A stretch of 59,876 bases of DNA, from positions 67,419 to 127,294 of the forward strand of contig JAFRCK010000017.1 of NCBI GenBank assembly GCA_017404385.1, in the 5' to 3' direction. Below, piece by piece: positions 42,773 to 50,769 of this stretch (positions are counted from its first letter, which is position 1; each line of letters starts with the position of its first letter). A program made the position numbers and the translations under genes. Source of the stretch: Bacilli bacterium. Lineage in GTDB: Bacteria; Bacillota_I; Bacilli_A; RF39; UBA660. A model generated the notes under the pieces. The model saw nothing but the letters and a program-made list of their open reading frames with translations, did no database searches and was not told where the DNA came from.

Positions 42773-44860
42773 ATGGAAGAAGAAAAGAAAATAGTTGAAG
42801 AAGCAACAGAAAAAGTTGAAACTGAAACTAAAAAGAAGGGTACTAGCACTAAAAAGAAAGAGGAAAAAATAGTAGAAGAAACAAAGACAGAAATAAATAA
42901 TGAAACAAATAAAAAATCTGAAGAATTCTTTGAAGAAAAAAAGAAAGAAAAAAAGTCTTTTGATTTATTTAAAAATAAAAAAATATTATTTGTTGCTGCA
43001 TTTATTATCTTTGTATTTTTGATAATTTTCTTCGTATTTAAGAATTCTAAAAAATATGCAGAAATAACAAAGGTAGATAAGATTCTAAGTGAACAATATT
43101 ACACTGTAGAATGTTTAGATAGTAAATGTGATTCGTTAGCTGCTTTTGGAGGAGATGCTGCTAAAGATGTTACAGTAACATTAGTTAAGAGTGATGGAAC
43201 ACAAGTTGCTAAATATACAGTTAAAAATAATGCAGAAGATAAGGTAACAAGAACACCTGTTGCATTAGGAAATAATTGGTTTATATTTAAGAAAGTAGAT
43301 AATGAATCAAAGAAAGAAATTGGTTATTCAATAGCTAATAAACATGGTGAAGAAATATATAGTACAGAAGAAAAATTAAGTGTTATAAATGATAATCTAG
43401 TTCTTATGACTAATCCTGATAAAGGTGTAGATGGTTATACAATATTAAGTTCAACTGGTAAAGTATTATTTAGTAATGTTAATACTATTGATGAATATTG
43501 TAATAACTCAATCCTTTCTGTAGAAGTTAAAGGAACTAAGGAATTATTAGATACTGAAGGAAATATATTAATAACTAATTACTATGTTTCAAAAGAAATA
43601 TTAGATGAAGATGGTGAAACATTATATTTATTAGTTAAAGATTCAAAAAATAATGCTTATAATTATTTCAGTGTAAATGATAAAAAAATAGTTGGCGATA
43701 GCTTCCAAAACTATGTTGTTAAAGATGATAAATCTATGGAAGTTACTAAGAAAGAAAATAATAAAGTTGTAAAATATTCTGTTTCAACAGATGGGGAACA
43801 AAAACTTATTGGTAATGAAACTACTCAATCTGAGATGGTTGCAAAATTAAAAGAAACAGTATCAAAAGAATATAGTATTTATTCATCTAGTGTATATGAT
43901 AAAGATCAAAAATATATATTAGTTGATAATTTACAAGAAAATTCATTTGGTGTATATGAAATTGCTAGTAAAAAATATACTAAATTATATGGATATAAAG
44001 ATGGATCAAACAGTTACTCAAGTATTTATGAATTAAATGAAACTGATGATAAAAATCATTATTATTTACAAGTATCATGTTCTACATATTCTTGTGAAAA
44101 AGAATTATTCTATGTGTTTGACATAGCTAATGGAAAATCAGAATACTCATTGAATGATGATTCATTATATATAACAAATTACTATCAATATGATGGTGGT
44201 TATAAAGTAGTTAAATATTCTTATTCATCTACTAATGAAAAATATAAAGGAAAATATGTATTATTAGATAAAGATAATAAGGAAATTACAGTTTCTACAA
44301 ATAAGATTACTGTAGTAGATAAAAAACAATTAATTGGAAATGAAAGTACTTCATCATTAGTAATTTATTTATCTTCTGATAATAAAGTATTAAATGATGA
44401 TGAACATTTAGCTTCAAAAATAAAAGTTAATAAGAAAACATATTATAAGTATATTTCAGGAGATAAGATTATACTTATTGATGAAAATGGTAATGAAGTT
44501 ATAAATACAAATTCTAAAAATGACTTAATGTATAGTGATATGCTAATTACTTATATTGATGGAAAAACTGTTCATATGATGAATGGTAAGAATGGTAATG
44601 AAAGTACTTATAAATTAGGAGATAACGAAAAAATGAATGACGCATCAGGTGATTTAATTCCACCATATAGAGGAGCTTTATTCATAAATAATAGTCAAGA
44701 TAAAAGAGTTAAGGTAATTGGATCTACAGGTAAAACAATTAAAACTATGGATAATGTAGAAATTGAAAAACTATATTATACATCAGATAAAAATGTTGTA
44801 ATAATTACTAAAAAATTCTCAGATAATAAAACATTATATGGTGCTTATTTAGCTAAGTAA
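42773..44860 (+). CDS. Large single-pass membrane protein of unknown function
   Basis: A 695-residue protein: a Lys/Glu-rich cytoplasmic N-terminus (1-68), one membrane helix (about 70-90, KILFVAAFIIFVFLIIFFVF), and about 600 extracellular residues made of many short beta strands with turn-like GDG/NEDG/DENGN elements spaced 40-50 residues apart. This looks like a beta-propeller or WG-like repeat fold, but I do not recognise a named family. There are four cysteines (CLDSKCD and CSTYSCE). Own promoter region and strong terminator on both sides. Possibly an envelope sensor or adhesin; not established. Confidence 0.6.
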   Translation: MEEEKKIVEEATEKVETETKKKGTSTKKKEEKIVEETKTEINNETNKKSEEFFEEKKKEKKSFDLFKNKKILFVAAFIIFVFLIIFFVFKNSKKYAEITKVDKILSEQYYTVECLDSKCDSLAAFGGDAAKDVTVTLVKSDGTQVAKYTVKNNAEDKVTRTPVALGNNWFIFKKVDNESKKEIGYSIANKHGEEIYSTEEKLSVINDNLVLMTNPDKGVDGYTILSSTGKVLFSNVNTIDEYCNNSILSVEVKGTKELLDTEGNILITNYYVSKEILDEDGETLYLLVKDSKNNAYNYFSVNDKKIVGDSFQNYVVKDDKSMEVTKKENNKVVKYSVSTDGEQKLIGNETTQSEMVAKLKETVSKEYSIYSSSVYDKDQKYILVDNLQENSFGVYEIASKKYTKLYGYKDGSNSYSSIYELNETDDKNHYYLQVSCSTYSCEKELFYVFDIANGKSEYSLNDDSLYITNYYQYDGGYKVVKYSYSSTNEKYKGKYVLLDKDNKEITVSTNKITVVDKKQLIGNESTSSLVIYLSSDNKVLNDDEHLASKIKVNKKTYYKYISGDKIILIDENGNEVINTNSKNDLMYSDMLITYIDGKTVHMMNGKNGNESTYKLGDNEKMNDASGDLIPPYRGALFINNSQDKRVKVIGSTGKTIKTMDNVEIEKLYYTSDKNVVIITKKFSDNKTLYGAYLAK

Positions 44861-44861
44861 T

Positions 44862-44897
44862 AAAAAAATATATGGATTAAATATCCATATATTTTTT
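44862..44897. terminator. Bidirectional terminator
   Basis: AAAAAATATATGGAT/ATCCATATATTTTTT, serving the unknown membrane gene and, on the other strand, the ATP-grasp gene whose stop it contains. Confidence 0.85.
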
Positions 44898-45875
44898 ATA
44901 TTCTGTTAAAATTCCTTCATGTTTACCATTATCAAAACTAGGTTTTATTTGGAATACTCCAGGAAATTCATTTCCTTCTACAAGACATGCATCATTTTCT
45001 AATATAGCAACATCCCAACCAATATATTGTATTTCTTTTATATCTTTGGATGCTTCTTTTACTAACTTACATGCTTTGTCAAAGTTAGGTATTACAAAAT
45101 CTATTATTTTTTCTTTTGAAGTAGGGTGAACTTCAATTTTGTTATCTGCTTGATCTATTGCTGGACATATAACTTTACCTTCTTTATTTAAAAATGTATA
45201 CATACCACCAGATGAAAAATTATCTACAAATCCGTTATTTCCAATCTTAAATATTGAATTTAATATATGTGTTTCTTTACCATCAAAGAAAGTAAAGAAT
45301 CTTAATGTATTAACAGAACCATTATATAATTTATCAATCTTTTTATTTTGAATTATCATTTCTTCAACTAAGTATTGTTTGTTTTTAATTAATTCATTTC
45401 TAATCTTTTTAGCATTCTTTTTATCAACTTTAACTTTTGTTATTCCTTTACCACCACAATTATCTAATTCTTTAGCTATTACATAATCTTTTTTATCTAA
45501 GAATTTTTCAAATTCTTCAAGTGAAGTATTTCTTAAATCTATCCATTCTCTTTTTAAATATTTATTAAATTTTTTATTAAATTCTATTTTATCTTGTAAT
45601 AAATACCAAAAATCTTTATTATTATATTTTTTAACTAGTGAATTATTAATTCCTCTAGTTAAATAAGTCTTTCTTTCTTCTTTATTCAATAGATAGAATT
45701 CAAATTCTTGATAATCATAGTAACCAGCTTGGTATTTTAAACCACAATGAATTATATCAAATAAAGTAAATATAAATGGTTTATGTGCTTTTTTAGAAAC
45801 TTGTTTAGTAATTTTAAACATGTTTTTAAAATCCATCTTTTTAATTGTTTTAAATAAATATTTAATTTTTTTCAT
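44877..45875 (-). CDS. Sugar-transfer-associated ATP-grasp protein
   Basis: A 332-residue ATP-grasp enzyme. IAKELDNCGGKGITKVKVD is the nucleotide lid region, YLVEEMIIQNKKI follows, and GWDVAILENDACLVEGNEFPG near the C-terminus holds the metal-binding acidic and Asn residues. It resembles the ATP-grasp proteins often found in exopolysaccharide loci. ATG 45875 is preferred over an upstream in-frame ATG (45944) because of TTGGTGAT just before it. It is remote from the polysaccharide locus and monocistronic. Substrate unknown. Confidence 0.8.
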   Translation of the reverse strand: MKKIKYLFKTIKKMDFKNMFKITKQVSKKAHKPFIFTLFDIIHCGLKYQAGYYDYQEFEFYLLNKEERKTYLTRGINNSLVKKYNNKDFWYLLQDKIEFNKKFNKYLKREWIDLRNTSLEEFEKFLDKKDYVIAKELDNCGGKGITKVKVDKKNAKKIRNELIKNKQYLVEEMIIQNKKIDKLYNGSVNTLRFFTFFDGKETHILNSIFKIGNNGFVDNFSSGGMYTFLNKEGKVICPAIDQADNKIEVHPTSKEKIIDFVIPNFDKACKLVKEASKDIKEIQYIGWDVAILENDACLVEGNEFPGVFQIKPSFDNGKHEGILTEYKKYMDI

Positions 45876-45990
45876 ATAATTAATCACCAATTTAATTTTA
45901 ACATATTTTACAGTAAAATAAAAATGTTCTTGCTTTTTTGACAATTTTTTGAAAAAGTGTATAATATTCAGTGTTCAAAGAGGGGTTTAT

Positions 45991-46947
45991 ATGGTAAAAA
46001 GATTAAAAAAAATAAAGGCTTTTTTTATATCACCTAATTTATTACATCTTAAAAGATTATGTAAAGAATTGGATGATTTGGGGTATTCATATGATATGAA
46101 TGATATTAATAACTATATCAAAGAAAAAGAATATTATGCTAATTTAAAAAGTAACGTAACTTTTACAGCAGAATATGAGATTCTATCAAAAAGTGAAATT
46201 GATTATTTAGTAAGTAAAAAAATAGTTAAACCAAATCTTAAAAAACAATTTGTTAGTAATAAGAAAAAAGTTGATAATTTAACTTTTGAATTACACAAAA
46301 ATAAACATTTATTATTATTAAATGGGAGTATGCTTGAATTATCTTTTAAAGAATGTAATGATTTGGCAGAAAAAAGAAAAACAAAAGATTATCATTTTGA
46401 ATTTTTATTAGAAGATTTATATTTACAATTATTTTATGAAAAAAGAAAGATATATGAAATTGGAGAAAGAATTTTATTATTAAGTGATAGAGAAAAGTTC
46501 TTGGAAAATCTTATTGAATTAAAAAACTCAAATAATAAGATTATAGATGATTTTATGGTTAAATTTCATAAATCAGCTGATTCAAAAGATACAGTATATC
46601 AATATGAAGTTGAAGCATCAAATCTTTTAAATGAAAAGAAGTATTCTGATGGAGATATATCTAGTGATAATGAAGATTTAGAAAGTACTAATACTGAATA
46701 TAGTGAAATGCATAAATCTAGAGAAGAAGAATTAAAGAGAATAACAGATTTAAAAGAACAAATAAGTAGAGTAGAAAATATTATAGAATTAACATCTGAT
46801 TCTGAAGAATCTAATGATGATAAAATGAAAAGATTAGAAGATTTAAAAAGATTCTATAAAGAAACTTTACAAGAAGAAACTTTAAAGTGGGACAAGAAGA
46901 AAAAAGAATTGGGAAAAACTTTATCTATGAAAAGAGAATTAGAGTAA
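45991..46947 (+). CDS. Coiled-coil protein of unknown function
   Basis: A 318-residue soluble, very charged protein. The N-terminal 110 residues look globular (AFFISPNLLHLKRLCKELDDLGYSY split over two helices); residues 120-318 are largely helical with heptad patterns rich in Lys/Glu. TTGACA-16-TATAAT (about 45939-45966) is the promoter and AGAGGGG the ribosome site, which sets the start at ATG 45991 rather than an upstream TTG. Family not recognised. Confidence 0.6.
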   Translation: MVKRLKKIKAFFISPNLLHLKRLCKELDDLGYSYDMNDINNYIKEKEYYANLKSNVTFTAEYEILSKSEIDYLVSKKIVKPNLKKQFVSNKKKVDNLTFELHKNKHLLLLNGSMLELSFKECNDLAEKRKTKDYHFEFLLEDLYLQLFYEKRKIYEIGERILLLSDREKFLENLIELKNSNNKIIDDFMVKFHKSADSKDTVYQYEVEASNLLNEKKYSDGDISSDNEDLESTNTEYSEMHKSREEELKRITDLKEQISRVENIIELTSDSEESNDDKMKRLEDLKRFYKETLQEETLKWDKKKKELGKTLSMKRELE

Positions 46948-46960
46948 TTCTCTTTTTTTT
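46933..46960 (+). terminator. Terminator of the coiled-coil gene
   Basis: AGAGAATTA(GAG)TAATTCTCT with eight T; contains the stop codon. Confidence 0.9.
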
Positions 46961-47046
46961 ACATTATATATACAATTTTTTTATAATATTATTGATATTG
47001 ACTATGAAATCAGTATATAATTATAATGAAGTTTATAGGAGGTATT

Positions 47047-48105
47047 ATGAAGAACTTTAAAAAATTATTTGCTTTAGCAATAGCTGTCATTCTACTTGCT
47101 GGTTGTGGAATGAAAGAAAGTGTTAGTTTTAAGGTAACCCAAGACAAGAAAGTAACTATGGGTGCTAAAATTATGATGGATGCTGATATGATTGATGCAT
47201 TTTTATCATTCAATAGTGGAAGTTATGATAGTGAAGATCTAACAACTACAAATACATATACAGATGCTGAAAGAAAAGCATATTTACAAAAAAATATTTG
47301 TCCAACTGAAGAATCAGATAAAGCAACATGTAAAGTATTTACAGAAGGAAAATATTTAGGAGTAGAAATAACAACAGTACCTATTGATATTGATGAATTC
47401 GTTGCGACAACTGAAGATGAAGAAATGGATATGGGTGGAGTAATGGATGGAGGATTCGATGTTAACTCTAAATTATTCACTAAAAGTGGAGACGTTTATT
47501 CTACTAATTTAAAAATGACAAATGATTCTTATACTGGTTCAATGGGTGATTATAGTTCCCAAATTGATGAATTTAATATAGTATTTAGTATGACATTACC
47601 AAATGCACCAATTAGTCACAATGCTGATAGTGTATCAAGTGATGGATTAACATACACATGGAATTATGATTTGAAAAATTTATCAAATGCTAAAGATATA
47701 CAATTATCATTTAAATTTGATCCAAATGCTAAACCTACAACAAATACAACTACAAATACAACTACTAATAATACAACAGATACAACAACTGGAAGTGATG
47801 ATAAATTAATATCAAATAAATCAGAAGGTATGTCTACAACTACAATTGTATTGATTATTGTTTGCAGTGTTTTAGGATTAGCTTTAATATCTTTAATAAT
47901 AATTTTATTAACAAGAAAAAGTCAAAAAAATCCTATTCAACCAGCTCCAGTTTCTGATACAGCTTCTCAATTTGGAAATCCAGAATTAGCTAATCATAGA
48001 GAACCTAAAGAAGAAGTTCCAGTAGAAAGTGATTCAGTTAATGTATCAGAAATGACAGATACTAATGAATCTGAAGCAAATACAGATACTAAAAAAGATG
48101 AATAA
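47047..48105 (+). CDS. Lipoprotein with C-terminal membrane anchor (LppM-like domain)
   Basis: A 352-residue lipoprotein: signal peptide with lipobox LLAGC (Cys about 19), a beta-rich extracellular domain starting MKESVSFKVTQDKKVTMGAK, which resembles the LppM domain, a low-complexity Thr/Asn linker, a membrane helix (about 260-285, VLIIVCSVLGLALISLIIIL) and an acidic cytoplasmic tail. It is thus tethered at both ends. AGGAGGT fixes ATG 47047. Monocistronic. Role unknown. Confidence 0.7.
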   Translation: MKNFKKLFALAIAVILLAGCGMKESVSFKVTQDKKVTMGAKIMMDADMIDAFLSFNSGSYDSEDLTTTNTYTDAERKAYLQKNICPTEESDKATCKVFTEGKYLGVEITTVPIDIDEFVATTEDEEMDMGGVMDGGFDVNSKLFTKSGDVYSTNLKMTNDSYTGSMGDYSSQIDEFNIVFSMTLPNAPISHNADSVSSDGLTYTWNYDLKNLSNAKDIQLSFKFDPNAKPTTNTTTNTTTNNTTDTTTGSDDKLISNKSEGMSTTTIVLIIVCSVLGLALISLIIILLTRKSQKNPIQPAPVSDTASQFGNPELANHREPKEEVPVESDSVNVSEMTDTNESEANTDTKKDE

Positions 48106-48112
48106 TTTATTA

Positions 48113-48147
48113 AAAGCAAAATAAGAAATTATTTTGCTTTTTTTATT
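48113..48147 (+). terminator. Terminator of the lipoprotein gene
   Basis: AAAGCAAAATAA(GAAA)TTATTTTGCTTT plus T run. Confidence 0.92.
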
Positions 48148-48205
48148 TAAAACTTATTGACAAATAAAATGCTAAATGATAGAATTGATATTGTCAATGA
48201 GGGAT

Positions 48206-48281
48206 GCTTGATTAGCTCAGTTGGTAGAGCATTCGGCTGTTAACCGACAGGTCGTAGGTTCGAGTCCTACATCAAGCGCCA
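48206..48281 (+). tRNA. tRNA-Asn (anticodon GTT)
   Basis: Full cloverleaf: acceptor GCTTGAT/ATCAAGC, discriminator G, encoded CCA; anticodon loop CTGTTAA reads GTT; T arm with GGTTCGAGTCC. It lies upstream of the T-box/aspS-gatCAB operon, whose product pathway charges this very tRNA. Confidence 0.96.
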
Positions 48282-48292
48282 TTTTGATATTT

Positions 48293-48322
48293 AGAGAACG
48301 TTTTGTTCTCTTTTCTTTTTTG
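48293..48322 (+). terminator. Terminator after tRNA-Asn
   Basis: AGAGAAC(GTTTT)GTTCTCT followed by a T-rich run. Confidence 0.85.
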
Positions 48323-48340
48323 GTTAACAGCCTATGCTCT
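48322..48340 (-). repeat. Inverted partial copy of the tRNA-Asn D/anticodon arms
   Basis: On the - strand this reads AGAGCATAGGCTGTTAACC; tRNA-Asn at 48226-48245 reads AGAGCATTCGGCTGTTAACC. Only one substitution and one missing base separate them. It abuts the -35 of the antisense promoter of element B. Confidence 0.75.
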
Positions 48341-48368
48341 TGATATTTATTTAGTTTTATGATATTAT
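48340..48368 (+). promoter_or_regulatory. Antisense promoter of element B
   Basis: TTGATA (48340-48345), 17 bp, TATTAT (48363-48368), then GTATGTAATGAAGG as in element A. Confidence 0.65.
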
Positions 48369-48374
48369 GTATGT

Positions 48375-48487
48375 AATGAAGGAAACTTCATATAATTAAA
48401 AAAGGATACGTTTGGTTGGGTGAATCAGACGTAATCCCTTAATAGGATGCATCTGAAATCAACTAATGTTGAAATCAGATGTTTTTG
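48375..48487 (+). ncRNA. Putative antisense antitoxin RNA, copy B
   Basis: From the promoter at 48340-48368 an RNA of about 113 nt would run to the terminator CATCTGAAATCAAC(TAAT)GTTGAAATCAGATG plus TTTTT (48450-48486). It is complementary to the 3' region of toxin mRNA B. It begins, as in copy A, with a small hairpin ATGAAG/CTTCAT-like block. Confidence 0.65.
48398..48437 (-). terminator. Terminator of toxin B mRNA
   Basis: On the - strand GGATTACGT...ACGTATCC (48437-48404) with TTTTTT after it. Its 3' arm also pairs over 11 bp with the mRNA start GGATACGTTTG (48633-48623). Confidence 0.72.
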
Positions 48488-48565
48488 CTATTTTAATAAT
48501 ACGATAAATATTACTAAGAATAGGAGTAATATTATGCGTAGAAGAGATTTTTCTCTTTTAGTCAT
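48488..48565 (-). CDS. 25-residue hydrophobic peptide, putative type I toxin (copy B)
   Basis: The peptide starts MTKREKSLLR, followed by a hydrophobic run (IILLLFLVIFIVLL) and a final Lys. Same length, start, charge pattern and single membrane helix as copy A, with 12 identical residues and conservative changes elsewhere. AAAGGTGGTGATA precedes the ATG. Conservation of the frame and of the hydrophobic character between the copies argues that it is translated. Likely a membrane-acting peptide kept silent by RNA folding, antisense RNA and probably LexA. Confidence 0.72.
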   Translation of the reverse strand: MTKREKSLLRIILLLFLVIFIVLLK

Positions 48566-48575
48566 ATTATCACCA

Positions 48576-48603
48576 CCTTTCTGTTAAAGAATAACTAGAA
48601 AGG
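48576..48603 (-). promoter_or_regulatory. Hairpin masking the toxin B ribosome binding site
   Basis: CCTTTCT-A-GTTA(TTCTT)TAAC-AGAAAGG on the - strand. The lower stem equals that of copy A, the upper stem is new and self-complementary. Confidence 0.7.
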
Positions 48604-48640
48604 GAAAACATCTGATATGTTTCAAACGTATCCATTTTTA

Positions 48641-48669
48641 ATTATAGCGAACGTTTGTTCATTTATCAA
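48641..48669 (-). promoter_or_regulatory. Promoter with near-consensus LexA box for toxin B
   Basis: On the - strand TTGATA (48669-48664), 17-bp spacer, TATAAT (48646-48641). The spacer contains TGAACAAACGTTCG (48661-48648), 13 of 14 matches to CGAACRNRYGTTYG including an intact GAAC-N4-GTTC core. Box-to-minus-10 spacing equals that of toxin A and of the Y-family polymerase promoter. Confidence 0.75.
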
Positions 48670-48724
48670 TGCTAAAAACGATAAAATATTAAAAAAACAT
48701 ATATGTAAAATAATCTATATATCA

Positions 48725-48753
48725 TTGACTTTATATAGTCTTTGTGTTAATAT
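48725..48753 (+). promoter_or_regulatory. Promoter of the T-box/aspS-gatCAB operon
   Basis: TTGACT (48725-48730), 17-bp spacer, TAATAT (48748-48753), about 50 nt before the AGAGAG start of T-box stem I. Confidence 0.6.
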
Positions 48754-48802
48754 AAGTTTGTCAAAAACGAAGAAAAGGACGAGTAATATAACGAGTCATT
48801 TT

Positions 48803-48993
48803 AGAGAGTCCTAGATGGTGAAAATGGATAATGATAGTTTTATGAAAGAACACCTTGGAGTTTATTAATTGAACAAAGTAAATTAATACGTTAGCTTGCG
48901 TTAATAGAAGAGGTCATAGAAATATGATGAATTTGGGTGGTACCACGGATTTAACAGTTATTCGTCCCTTTTGGGATGATAACTGTTTTTTTT
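48803..48993 (+). promoter_or_regulatory. T-box riboswitch upstream of aspS-gatCAB
   Basis: AGAGAG (48803-48808) opens stem I; the T-box sequence TGGGTGGTACCACGG is at 48934-48948; a terminator AACAGTTAT...ATAACTGTT with eight T ends the leader (48953-48993). The probable specifier is AAC (48849-48851, in GAAAGAACACC), an Asn codon matching the tRNA-Asn(GTT) of this window; GAA (Glu) overlaps it at 48848-48850. The UGGU bulge would pair with the Asn discriminator G by wobble. T-box identity is firm; the specifier is inferred from position. Confidence 0.88.
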
Positions 48994-49013
48994 ATATATA
49001 AGGAGGAAAGAAT

Positions 49014-50768
49014 ATGAAAGCAAATAAGTATAGAACTCATACATGTAATGAGTTAACAATTGATGATTTAGGTAAAGAAGTAATACTTTCTGGTTTTGTA
49101 GGTAGTATAAGAGACCATGGTGGAGTTTTATTTGTAGACCTAAGAGATGGTGAAGGAGTAACTCAAGTAGTTGTCCATGATGAAAATTTATTAAAAGGAG
49201 TATCAAAAGAATCTGTAATTACAGTAACTGGTAAAGTTATTAAAAGAGACGAAGAAACTATTAATGAGAAAATTCCTACTGGTCTTATAGAAATAGAAAC
49301 TAAATCTTTAGAAGTTTTATCTCACGCTAAAAATATACCTTTTGAAATAGAAACTAGTAAAGAAGTTAAAGAAGATACTAGATTAAAGTATAGATACATT
49401 GATATGAGAAATTCTAAAGTATCTAAGAATATTAAACTAAGAAGTGACATTCTTCATTTTCTACGTAATAAGATGTATGACCTTGGTTTTACCGAAGTTC
49501 AAACACCAATTTTAACAGCTAGTTCTCCTGAAGGAGCTAGAGACTTTGTCGTACCATCAAGAATATTTAAAGGAAGGTTTTATGCACTTCCACAAGCACC
49601 ACAAATATATAAACAATTATTAATGGTTGGAGGTCTTAATAAATATTTCCAAGTAGCGCCTTGTTTTAGAGATGAAGATGCTAGAAAAGATAGAACTCTT
49701 GAATTCTATCAATTAGACTTTGAAATGAGTTTTCCTACTGAAGAGGATATAATTGAAGTTGGAGAAGATGTATTTTATGATGTGTTTAGTAAATTTAGTG
49801 ATAAAAAAGTTAGTCCAAAGCCATTTAAACAAATAGCCTATAAAGATGCAATGGATATGTATGGAACTGATAAACCTGATTTAAGAAACTCTTTAATCAT
49901 TAAAGATGCATCAGATACATTACTTCATACTACATTTAAACCATTTGCTAATTCTACTATCAAAGTAATAGTGGTAGATGAAATTGGTACTAAACCAAAT
50001 AGTTGGTTTAATGAAGTAGTAGACTTTGCTTCATCTATTGGTATGCCAGGTATTGGTTATATTACATTAATGGAAGATGGTAGTTTAAAAGGACCTATAG
50101 ATAAATTTTTAAGTGAAGAAGAAAGAGCAAACTTAATAAAAGAGTTTGATATGAAAACTAATTCAGTTATGTTCTTTATAGCTAATAAGAATAAAAAAGT
50201 TGCTCAAAAGTTTGCTGGTCAAATAAGAGATGAACTAGGAAGAAAATTAGGTTTAATTGATGAAAACAAGATTGAATTATGTATTATTAAAGATTTCCCA
50301 ATGTTTGAATATGATGAAAAAGAAAAGAAATATGAGTTCTGTCATAATCCATTCTCAAAACCATATGATGAATATAAAGATTATGATAAATTTGATGATT
50401 TAGAAGAAATAATTGCTCATCAATTTGACTTTGTTTGTAATGGATTTGAAATGGCATCTGGTGCTATTAGAAATACTGATTTAGATTTAATTACAAAAGG
50501 ATTTGTAAAAGTTGGTTACAAAGAAGATGTAATAGAAGAAAGATTTAATTCTATGTTTACAGCATTTAAATATGGAGTTCCACCTCATGGAGGTATGGCA
50601 CCTGGGATTGATAGAATACTTATGATTATATTAGATGAACCAAATTTAAGAGAAGTACAAACATTCCCAACATCATCAACTGGACAAGATCAGATGATGG
50701 GTTCACCTAGTGTACTAGATTCTAAACAATTAGATGAATTAGGTTTAAAAATTGTAGAGGAGGATTAA
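49014..50768 (+). CDS. aspS: Aspartyl-tRNA synthetase (bacterial type, probably serving tRNA-Asn too)
   Basis: A 584-residue class II synthetase: N-terminal OB anticodon domain (LSGFVGSIRDHGGVLFVDLRD), motif 2 FRDEDARKDRTLEFYQLDFE, the GAD insertion domain, and motif 3 GMAPGIDRILM. Its operon with gatCAB and the Asn-type T-box indicate that it mischarges tRNA-Asn with Asp for later amidation, i.e. a non-discriminating enzyme; this is inferred from context, not from diagnostic residues. AAGGAGG precedes the ATG. Confidence 0.95.
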   Translation: MKANKYRTHTCNELTIDDLGKEVILSGFVGSIRDHGGVLFVDLRDGEGVTQVVVHDENLLKGVSKESVITVTGKVIKRDEETINEKIPTGLIEIETKSLEVLSHAKNIPFEIETSKEVKEDTRLKYRYIDMRNSKVSKNIKLRSDILHFLRNKMYDLGFTEVQTPILTASSPEGARDFVVPSRIFKGRFYALPQAPQIYKQLLMVGGLNKYFQVAPCFRDEDARKDRTLEFYQLDFEMSFPTEEDIIEVGEDVFYDVFSKFSDKKVSPKPFKQIAYKDAMDMYGTDKPDLRNSLIIKDASDTLLHTTFKPFANSTIKVIVVDEIGTKPNSWFNEVVDFASSIGMPGIGYITLMEDGSLKGPIDKFLSEEERANLIKEFDMKTNSVMFFIANKNKKVAQKFAGQIRDELGRKLGLIDENKIELCIIKDFPMFEYDEKEKKYEFCHNPFSKPYDEYKDYDKFDDLEEIIAHQFDFVCNGFEMASGAIRNTDLDLITKGFVKVGYKEDVIEERFNSMFTAFKYGVPPHGGMAPGIDRILMIILDEPNLREVQTFPTSSTGQDQMMGSPSVLDSKQLDELGLKIVEED

Positions 50769-50769
50769 T

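Larger units (their letters stand above)
48340..48669 (-). repeat. Type I toxin-antitoxin-like element, copy B
   Basis: Opposite-strand paralogue of the element at 25053-25376, with the same order of parts and similar spacing. It lies between tRNA-Asn and the T-box leader. The box in its promoter is closer to the LexA consensus than that of copy A, and its alternative pairings are stronger. Confidence 0.8.

Noticed and set aside
48295..48310. GAGAACGTTTTGTTCTC as another LexA-like box
   Set aside because: The half-sites are one base too far apart, and the sequence is the stem of the tRNA-Asn terminator followed by a T run.
48617..48814. A 65-codon open frame between toxin element B and the T-box
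   Set aside because: It runs through the toxin B promoter, the LexA box and the start of the T-box leader, has no ribosome site, and its codon use is unlike its neighbours.
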